The notes beneath the pieces are model-generated. The model was not told the DNA's origin. It searched no databases and saw nothing but the letters and a program-made list of their open reading frames with translations. DNA of 64,000 nucleotides from Archivesica marissinica. Lineage: Eukaryota; Mollusca; Bivalvia; Venerida; Vesicomyidae. Positions 56,232 through 64,000 of the stretch are shown here, piece by piece (position 1 is the first letter of the stretch; each line of letters begins with the position of its first letter). Position numbers and translations under genes: made by a program. The stretch lies in assembly GCA_014843695.1 (NCBI GenBank), contig CM026386.1, positions 18,839,973 to 18,903,972 on the forward strand. Direction: 5' to 3'.

Positions 56232-57712
56232 ACTGTATATATAAAACTGTATATAAACCTCCGATTTATCATTTATAGAAAGACTGTATATTAACCTCCG
56301 ATGTATAGAAATACTGTATATTAACCTCCGATTTATAGAAATACTGTATATTAACTTCCGATTTATAGAAATACTGTATATTAACATCCGATTGATAGAA
56401 ATACTGTATATTAACTTCCGATTTATAGAAATACTGTATATTAACTTCCGATTTATAGAAATACTGTATATTAACCTCCGATTTATAGAAAGACTTATAT
56501 TAACCTCCGATTTATAGAAATACTTATATTAACCTCCGAGTTATAGAAAGACTGTATATTAACCTCCGAGTTATAGAAAGACTGTATATTAACCTCCGAT
56601 TTATAGAAATACTGTATATTAACCTCCGAGTTATAGAAAGACTGTATATTAACCTCCGATTTATAGAAAGACTTATATTAACCTCCGATTTATAGAAATA
56701 CTGTATATTAACCTCCGAGTTATAGAAAGACTGTATATTAACCTCCGAGTTATAGAAAGACTGTATATTAACCTCCGATTTATAGAAATACTGTATATTA
56801 ACCTCCGAGTTATAGAAAGACTGTATATTAACCTCCGATTTATAGAAAGACTTATATTAACCTCCGATTTATAGAAATACTGTATATTAACCTCCGAGTT
56901 ATAGAAAGACTGTATATTAACCTCCGAGTTATAGAAAGACTGTATATTAACCTCCGATTTATAGAAATACTGTATATTAACCTCCGAGTTATAGAAAGAC
57001 TGTATATTAACCTCCGATTTATAGAAAGACTGTATATTAACCTCCGATTTATAGAAATACTTATATTAACCTCCGAGTTATAGAAAGACTGTATATTAAC
57101 CTCCGAGTTATAGAAAGACTGTATATTAACCTCCGATTTATAGAAAGACTTATATTAACCTCCGAGTTATAGAAAGACTGTATATTAACCTCCGATTTAT
57201 AGAAATACTGTATATTAACCTCCGATTTATAGAAATACTGTATATTAACCTCCGATTTATAGAAATACTGTATATTAACCTCCGATTTATAGAAATACTG
57301 TATATTAACTTCCGATTTATAGAAATACTGTATATTAACCTCCGATTTATAGAAAGACTTTTATATTAACCTCCGAGTTATAGAAAGACTGTATAGTAAC
57401 CTCCGAGTTATAGAAAGACTGTATATTAACCTCCGATTTATATAAAGACTATGTTGACCTCCGATTTATAGAAAGACTGTATATTAACCTCCGATTTATA
57501 GAACTACTGTATATTAACCTCCGAGTTATAGAAATACTGTATATTAACCTCCGAGTTATAGAAAGACTGTATATTAACCTCCGATTTATAGAAATACTGT
57601 GTATTAACCTCCGATTTATAGAAAATACTGTATAGTAACCTCCGATTTATAGAAATACTGTATATTAACCTCCGATTTATAGAAATACTGTATATTAACC
57701 TCCGATTTATAG
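56232..57712. repeat. 30 bp minisatellite, ~49 units, with ~178 bp higher-order repeat
   Basis: Unit TGTATATTAACCTCCGATTT ATAGAAATAC. Two diagnostic variants (CGAGTTATAGAAAGAC and a 28 bp form lacking TG before TATATTAA) recur in the same six-unit order at about 56525-56702, 56703-56880 and 56881-57060, giving a higher-order repeat. The edges are more irregular. Confidence 0.96.
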
Positions 57713-57794
57713 ACCACATATCTATAATCACTGTTGTTATGAGCCCCTATTGAACAGTGTATATTGCAATGGATATTGAATTTTACATATATAT

Positions 57795-58022
57795 ACTCAC
57801 ACGAAAAAGAAAGTGTGCACTTGACTTGGTTAGAGGGAGAATTTTATACTTATTTAGATCTATAGAAGCAACAGTTGGTATCAAAATGTGCAAACATGTA
57901 TTGGCTACACGATGTTTGACTTTTAATTGAAATTTGATAATTATCAGAACATGGTTTTACGTGTGAATATAAGTATACAATTTTTCCTCTAACCAAGTGC
58001 ACATTTTCTTTTTCGTGTGAGT
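57795..58022. mobile_element. TIR MITE, ~228 bp, mariner-like
   Basis: Long terminal inverted repeats of about 50 bp: ACTCACACGAAAAAGAAAGT and, read on the minus strand from the other end, ACTCACACGAAAAAGAAAAT, both continuing through GTGCACTT and GGTTAGAGG to ATACTTAT. It is flanked by TATATA on both sides. There is no coding capacity. TA-type flanks point to a Tc1/mariner-type transposase in trans. Confidence 0.88.
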
Positions 58023-59251
58023 ATATATAGACACCATTTCTCTCAATTAAAAATAAAAAATAATAGTTTATTTTATTAAATTTTAATATTTTGCCATGTG
58101 TATTTGACCTCTTAGACGTTCGGCAATTGTAGTGGTCATGCTCACACGATAACCCTCTGCGTGGAGTGTGTCCAAACGCATGTTATTTAGGGATACAATC
58201 TGGTCAATGTCCAGTGTCATAGAATAATATAATGGCCTCCTGTCACAACAATTGCTAATGGAAATATCACTCGTCAAAGCCAAGTGAACATACTGGAGCA
58301 ATTCCTAGATGTAGGAAGCAACACGTATTTAATCCTTCCTAGTTATTGTAGCGGGCACATTCTATTAAAGCGGTGTCTTATCTCTACATCCCGACTTCGG
58401 CTTTTTGTGAGAAATTCCCTTCGAGATATTGGATGCAAGACAGGAGCATCGTAATGCAAGCTTGTAATTGCACTGTCCCCGTACATCCATCAGACGGTAA
58501 TTGCTTACGGTGGCATGCATTTATAACGACATGCAGATACAGAATGCATGCTGGAAGAAACTCGTTATATGATGTGTGTCGTTCCACAACACGCCAATGT
58601 TCGAAGGCTATAACCAAAGTGCGTTTTGACTAGACTATTCATAGACTATTCATAGAACAACGTCCAAGATACTGTGAACAAATTAGGAATGGCAACGAAT
58701 AGCGATTTTGGTGTTCGAATATTCGGTCGGGAAGATAATCGAATATTCAAAATGTACATTAGGTCGAGTTACTCAATTCAAATGTACATACACCATATTG
58801 GTTGTCAGGTAATGGACTATTCATGACGATTCATAGAACAACGTCTGAGACACTGTGAACACCATTAGGTACGAGTTACTCAATTCAAATGTGCATACAC
58901 CAAACGTTGGCTAGAAAATGGCGGACGAAATAATCCGTTCTTCTTTTTCCTATAATGGCAAGTTGTGTTTGTTCTATGTGACGCACTTTGTGTTTTAATT
59001 TCATTGTGTTCTGTCAGTGACATATTGGTAACAATTTCATAAGTTAAAAGTGCATTTAAGAAAATTGCCATTGATTTACGGAAATTGTATTCGTACATGC
59101 ATTGCGTTGTTATAATTGACGGTATGACAATAGACAGTACCCGGAAGTAAACATAAACATATTCCGTATAAAACGCATGACCCATATTTTTGCTGGGGCA
59201 TTTGAATGTACATTGTGGGAGACAACTCTACCAAGCTTGTTGATTTCCTAT
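58023..59251. other. Noncoding spacer with a local duplication and a hAT-like insert
   Basis: Two copies of a ~90 bp segment (CATAGAACAACGTC ... GAGTTACTCAATTCAAATGT) lie at about 58634-58797 and 58812-58905. The first is split by ~70 bp at 58688-58757 (AATGGCAACGAATAGCGATT ... CGAATATTC), which resembles 12638-12690. No gene is recognised; the short open frames at 58373-58633 show no family motif. Confidence 0.5.
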
Positions 59252-59500
59252 AGTGTGTGTATACGCTTATTTATCGTCGCTACCGGTTGCCCATATGAGC
59301 GACGCCTCCTGAAGAGATTAGTTATTTTAGATTTTGGAGGATAGTGCATGATACAGACAGAGACCCATTTCAGAATCTCCTCTTGTTCTTTTACGTGCAC
59401 GGTGTAAAGCACCGACACGAGACCTCGGTTTAACGTCCCATCTGAAAGACTGTTAATTTTATTAGGGTCAGACGGGGGATCGAACCTGCGATTCCTATAG
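59252..59500 (-). mobile_element. SINE-3 lacking most of the head
   Basis: Tail B and body are intact on the minus strand up to the B box (GGTTCGATCCCCCGTCTGAC), then the A-box half is missing. Confidence 0.88.
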
Positions 59501-59887
59501 TAATAAAGGATTCAAATATATATATACCTCTCACAACACAAAATATGTGCAAACTGTTCCTCGAACGTCATCATAGCCGCATTGTTTTAAATCGTCATGT
59601 GAAAGCACACATACTCTTGTGGGAAAACACTTCAACGTCAACGAAATACTCAACGCCATTAACGACATTGTCGCCATTAACGACATCTACTGAGGAGGGG
59701 GAAACACCCACCCAGCATAGTTCACAGACTATCTTCTGCACTTCCGGTTTGGTAAAAATGTTTTATATAAATTATACATAATATCGTTGTATGCTGTATT
59801 GCGGATGGGTCGGTTTTTGCCTATCATCAATTGAATTATGAATCGTGTATGTGTATGTAATATGTTTAATGAACATGTACAGCTGAT
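59501..59887. other. Noncoding spacer, nothing recognised
   Basis: A short direct repeat (CGCCATTAACGACATTGTCG) is the only visible structure. A 78-codon open frame at 59545-59781 shows no family motif. Confidence 0.4.
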
Positions 59888-60172
59888 GGTGTATCCGTGG
59901 CATGGCAGAGTGGTTACGGTCGTTGAATTCAAGCCACTTGCCCCTCACCGTTGTAGGTTCGAATCTCACTTGGAGTGTCGAATTCATTCAAGTGTGGAAG
60001 CTATCCAACTGACTTGCAGAAGGTCGGTGGTTTTACGCGGGTGCCCGTCAGTGTATAAAATACTGCTCGGATGGCGGGGGGACACAGGTCTTCATCCACC
60101 AATAATAGCTGGAGAGTCACCCATATTACCGAATCTGTTTGTGTGGCGTTAACCCCCACGATCAAACAAAGA
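59888..60172 (+). mobile_element. SINE-4, diverged copy
   Basis: GGCAGAGTGGTTACGGTCGT (A box), GTAGGTTCGAATCTCACT (B box), GCAGAAGGTCGGTGGTTTTA and AGCTGGAGAGTCACCCATAT correspond in order to the copies at 33645 and 43903. Confidence 0.82.
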
Positions 60173-60840
60173 AACGTACAACTGATGCAGCAGAGGGTAA
60201 TGTGTTCGTATCAACTGTGCTTACTAACGTATCATATTAAATACTTATAGATGCAGACATGCTATGCTATGCGTACGTAGAGACATTTTGCTTTGTGTTT
60301 AGCTTTGTATCATTTACAATCTTTGTATAATGGTCATGTCACAGTGTAATATTACAAGTTTACATAAAAGCTCAATAGAGCAGCTCACTAGAGCGTATGC
60401 TGTCTTGTTAATCATAACGAGGGTGTAGACAAAATGCACTCGGCTTGACCGGAAAAACGAACACATATAGCACCGCTTTTGCATATTTGACACTTTTTAT
60501 GATGATGCAATGTCAACGCAATGCATCATAACATTGATATTCGTTATTTAGTCATCATTTATTTGTTATATTTTGTAGCCACCGAATTCACCACTCGGCC
60601 CCGGAGGCCAATGCATACTAGGACAGAGAATATGTATACTGGAGGACATAAAACACACGTTTCATGACAAAACATATACTAGAGGACATAGAAAACGCAC
60701 ACTTCGGATAAGTGTGTTTGTACATGAAAACAATAACTATATAAATTCATAGTTTTAAACATTTTGGAATATTTTTAGTTTTGTAATAAAGATGTGAAAT
60801 ATCTTTGATGGAATCCTTCGTATTTCGTTTTCATGTAATA
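60173..60840. other. Noncoding spacer with inverted units of the next array
   Basis: At about 60625-60715 two units matching the reverse complement of the 36 bp array (ACTAGAGGACATAGAAAACG) occur upstream of the main array. Near 60580-60612 the minus strand shows a tRNA-head-like GGGGCCGAGTGGTGAA. No gene is seen. Confidence 0.5.
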
Positions 60841-60849
60841 ATAATCATA

Positions 60850-61232
60850 TAATGTAGGTGTGCGTTTTCTATGTCCTCTAGTATATAATGTAGGTGTGCG
60901 TTTTCTATGTCCGCTAGTATATAATGTAGGTGTGCGTTTTCTATGTCCGCTAGTATATAATGTAGGTGTGCGTTTTCTATGTCCGCCAGTATATAATGTA
61001 GGTGTGCGTTTTCTATGTCCGCCAGTATATAATGTAGGTATGCGTTTTCTATGTCCTCTAGTATATAATGTAGTTGTGCGTTTTCTATGTCCGCCAGTAT
61101 ATAATGTAGGTATGCGTTTTCTATGTCCGCCAGTATATAATGTAGGTGTGCGTTTTCTATGTCCGCCAGTATATAATGTATGTGTGCGTTTTCTATGTCC
61201 GCCAGTATATTGTAGGTGTGCGTTTTATGTAA
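60850..61232. repeat. 36 bp minisatellite, ~10.5 units, ending in a hairpin
   Basis: Unit CCGCCAGTATATAATGTAGG TGTGCGTTTTCTATGT. The last unit turns into GCGTTTTATGTAAA followed by TTTACATAAAACACGC (61219-61252), a hairpin. Confidence 0.95.
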
Positions 61233-61305
61233 AAAAGTTTACATAAAACACGCAGTATTGGAATATTGGAAGAATCAACACAAATGAGCGCATAGCTTGT
61301 TGTTC

Positions 61306-61602
61306 AAGTGTGTGTTTTACGTTTATTTATCGTCGCTACCGGTTGCCCATATGAGCGACGCCTCCTGAAGAGTTTAGTCATTTTAGATTTTGGAGAATAG
61401 TGCAATGATACAGACAGAGACCCATTCCAGAGTATCTTCTGGTTCTTTTACGTGCACGGTGTAAAGCACCGACACGAGACCTCGGTTTAACGTCCCATTT
61501 GAAAGACTGTTAATTGTACTAGGGTCTGACGGGGGATCGAACCTGCGATCCCTGGATTACCAGTCCAGCGTGTTACCACTGGACTACAGATCCGTCTGTT
61601 GT
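61306..61602 (-). mobile_element. SINE-3, full-length reference copy
   Basis: Minus strand: CAGACGGATCTGTAGTCCAG (A box TAGTCCAGTGG), GCAGGTTCGATCCCCCGTC (B box), AACAGTCTTTCAAATGGGAC, CCGTGCACGTAAAAGAACC, then tail B hairpin and ATAAATAAACGTAAAACACA. About 295 bp. Confidence 0.93.
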
Positions 61603-61632
61603 TCAACTCGTTCGTGTATGTTTATATATATA

Positions 61633-62095
61633 CAATCTATGATCGTTATGTCAAAGTCGGGTATGTCGAATTATCCTGTTATCTCGAAGACGGATCAAAG
61701 TCCCGTTTCATACGTCGAATTATCCGGTTATCTCGAAGTCGGGTCAAAGTCCCGTTTCATACGTCGAATTATCCGGTTATCTCGAAGTCGGGTCAAAGTC
61801 CCGTTTCATACGTCGAATTATCCGGTTATCTCGAAGTCGGGTCAAAGTCCCGTTTCATACGTCGAATTATCCGGTTATCTCGAAGTCGGGTCAAAGTCCC
61901 GTTTCATACGTCGAATTATCCGGTTATCTCGAAGTCGGGTCAAAGTCCCGTTTCATACGTCGAATTATCCGGTTATCTCGAAGTCGGGTCAAAGTCCCGT
62001 TTCATACGTCGAATTATCCGGTTATCTCGAAGTCGGGTCAAAGTCCCGTTTCATACGTCGATCATTTTACATATAACTGGTTCCGTTTATTTCGA
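61633..62095. mobile_element. TIR MITE with an internal 49 bp tandem expansion
   Basis: One end resembles the MITE terminus (TA|CAATCTATGATCGTTATG TCAAAGTCGG). Inside, a segment that is single in the copies at 28014, 37862 and 47536 is repeated about eight times (TCGAATTATCCGGTTATCTC GAAGTCGGGTCAAAGTCCCG TTTCATACG). The element continues with ATCATTTTACATATAACTGG as in the others but lacks the second terminus. Repeats are nearly identical to one another. Confidence 0.85.
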
Positions 62096-62112
62096 ATGTT
62101 GTTCTATCTATA

Positions 62113-62235
62113 TAAGTTTATTTAAAGTCGCCATCGCATAAATGCATTTGGGCGACTAAATTATCTAAGGTGATTAAAGAGGTCTAAAAATAGTTAATAA
62201 ACAATTAAAATTACAATACTATGATGTTTAGAAGG
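62113..62235 (-). mobile_element. Tail B-type element end
   Basis: Minus strand ...GTCGCCCAAATGCATTTATG CGATGGCGACTTTAAATAAA, with GATGTTTAGAA at the far side as in the copies at 30556 and 41030. The element may extend further into the unidentified sequence to the right. Confidence 0.6.
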
Positions 62236-64000
62236 CTAAGTCGGTTGCATTAATCTCAGAGTGTGTTCGGTTTTCGTATCTCCCACTCCCGCTCGCACAC
62301 TATTGTGTACCAACGGGGGTCGGAGGTAGACCGGGTGAACAAATTACCCGGTGCAATTACTAATTCTAAGAAGATTTAGACATAAGTTGGTTAGTAGATT
62401 GTTTGTTAGTCCGTTCTATAGCCGATTTATACCGTACGTCCTTGGTGAGATAAAAACCGTGCAAATATTTGATTCTAAGTAGCATTCAAACCAGTGTAGA
62501 AGATAACAAGGACACACAATGGATTTTTGAAATATGTGTCTTAATCACAAGGTACCAGAAATTAGAAGGAGTGGACCAATGAGATGGATGCATGGAACTC
62601 TGATTGATCCAAAAAATAAAAAATAAAAAGTTAACTAGTTTAACCATAACAGCAGATAAATAATATAGAGACAGGTTTGACCTTGATTAGGGATCTTCAG
62701 GTATATTTTTATATCAGCATACCCCATCACCAAAATGTATTTAGAGTAGGTGATTTATAATGGGTTGCATAAGGTAGAGAGATAGATTTGAAAGTAAGAA
62801 GGAAGAAGGTATAAGGACACTGTCTGTCAGAAGAGAATCAACAGCTCATATGTGTGTCCTTCATATATCCCAAGATCCCTAACAACACATAGTCAAACCT
62901 GCAACATATAGACTGCGTTGCCCGTTGAGGGCTGTACTAATAAATATCAATAAAGATATTGCTACGAAAATTAAAAGTAAGACCTAATTGCAATTAGTTA
63001 ACTAGTCGCACGGAACGGTGTGAAAATTAACAAGTGCCCCTGAGCAAAAAAAAGAACGAGCACTCAGGAATGTGCACTGACTGACCTCTGTAAATGTAAA
63101 CAAACAATTGAGAATTTTACGTTCGCGCGAACGAGAAAGAGATATGGCAGGTGCCCGTTTACCTTGTATAGTGCAAAGCAGTATCGAGGTTGCTACGAAG
63201 ATTAAAATTCATGGACTATCTTAATATGTATCTGTACTAAGACATTTAGTTGATTGATCCCAAGTACATATAGTTACTACCAGTAATACAGATATATAAC
63301 TGGTAGTAAAATATCTTCCATAATTATGGAAAATGTCAACAGGATAAGGAACTTCACCTATCACAAACGACTAAACCGTTAGAGGTATCAGCCTACTATG
63401 ATGTTTGGTCAACTTTTTTAACATATATATGTATCACCAAACTAAACTATCATGGGTTGCCCCTAAAAATATTTACATAAAACTAATTCCATAGTAGGTT
63501 GTACAATGTGTGATATGTGTACCAAAAAAATAATAATACCCCCCCTATATGCCCCCGTGTACTGGGATCATAAAAATTACATCTAAAAAAGGCGGCTTAA
63601 CCCCTGAGTGACAACGTTTAAAAATAATGTGGTAAAATACACTTCCGTACAAACAACGGTCACCTTCGTAGGGCCTTTTAAAATTACATTTTAAGTATAA
63701 AAAACTATCAGTTCTTGGCTATTTACAATAAAACTTAGTCACACAGGGGAATGCCAAACTAATAAAAATTAGCGATCGCTCGCGAGACGAAGATTTCATG
63801 GCAGGAGTACCGGTTCCGTTGTTTACTCGGTGATTTCGGAGACCGACTGGCCGCACGCAGTAATTGCTCATATAACTACTCAGCCGGCCAGGTTACTCGT
63901 GCAACTTAAGGGTGTCTGATGACCTTAACTAAGGTTGAGGATGTTGTAGGGAGTCCTTGTTTGTCTAAAGTTTATTGTTAGGTTTATTCAGAACTTATGT
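62236..64000. other. Unidentified noncoding sequence
   Basis: About 1.8 kb with no open frame of note and none of the SINE modules seen elsewhere. Local structure includes the perfect palindrome TTCCATAATTATGGAA near 63318, an ACTACCAGT/ACTGGTAGT inverted pair at about 63276-63308, and a G/C-richer end near 63770-63900. It could be the 3' region of a retroelement ending in the tail B hairpin at 62113, or ordinary intergenic sequence. Confidence 0.35.

Noticed and set aside
58373..58633. Possible small gene
   Set aside because: 86-codon frame without motif, with an equally long frame on the opposite strand.
59838..60152. 104-codon open frame
   Set aside because: Lies inside a SINE-4 copy.
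61306..61602. Functional tRNA gene at the A/B box motifs
   Set aside because: The promoter boxes belong to SINE heads; the acceptor and anticodon stems do not form a proper cloverleaf and the same head recurs with a body and tail. The same applies to the other SINE heads in the window.

Overview
This window is intergenic-rich, AT-rich nuclear DNA from an animal, most likely a mollusc (probably a bivalve; this is inference). The evidence is a beta-1,3-galactosyltransferase gene of animal type, three RASSF-like genes with spliced 5' ends, abundant tRNA-derived SINEs, degraded non-LTR retrotransposons, TIR-type MITEs and roughly a quarter or more of the sequence in long minisatellite arrays. No bacterial operons, CRISPR arrays or functional RNA genes were seen. 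A run of 1000 N marks an assembly gap at 3637-4636.

Layout. 1-3.4 kb: one intact single-exon GT31 glycosyltransferase on the minus strand. 3.4-23.1 kb: a repeat-dominated stretch with arrays of 60, 27, 34, 22, 22 and 32 bp units, separated by SINEs in several nested or rearranged arrangements. 24.4-47.4 kb: a three-copy locus encoding short proteins with an N-terminal Ras-association domain resembling RASSF9/RASSF10. Each copy has a TATA promoter with CACGTG/CATGTG E-boxes, an inferred noncoding first exon with a GT donor, and one coding exon whose ATG follows the acceptor AG directly. The ~10 kb intervals between copies 1-2 and 2-3 are near-identical end to end, and the middle gene changes allegiance inside its RA domain: 5' part like copy 3, 3' part like copy 1. 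That is the signature of unequal crossing-over between two older genes. The paired intervals act as an internal control, showing empty and filled sites for a SINE and a LINE and changes in minisatellite copy number. 47.4-64 kb: further SINEs and MITEs, a 1.3 kb pentanucleotide array, arrays of 39/33, 30, 36 and 49 bp units (the last grown from inside a MITE), and an unidentified noncoding tail.

Functionally, only the galactosyltransferase (Golgi glycan synthesis) and the RASSF-like genes (probable signalling or scaffold proteins) look like host genes. Almost every other long open frame is an artefact of a stop-free tandem repeat or lies inside a retroelement. SINE family numbers (SINE-1 to SINE-6) and the tail A / tail B labels are local to this annotation.
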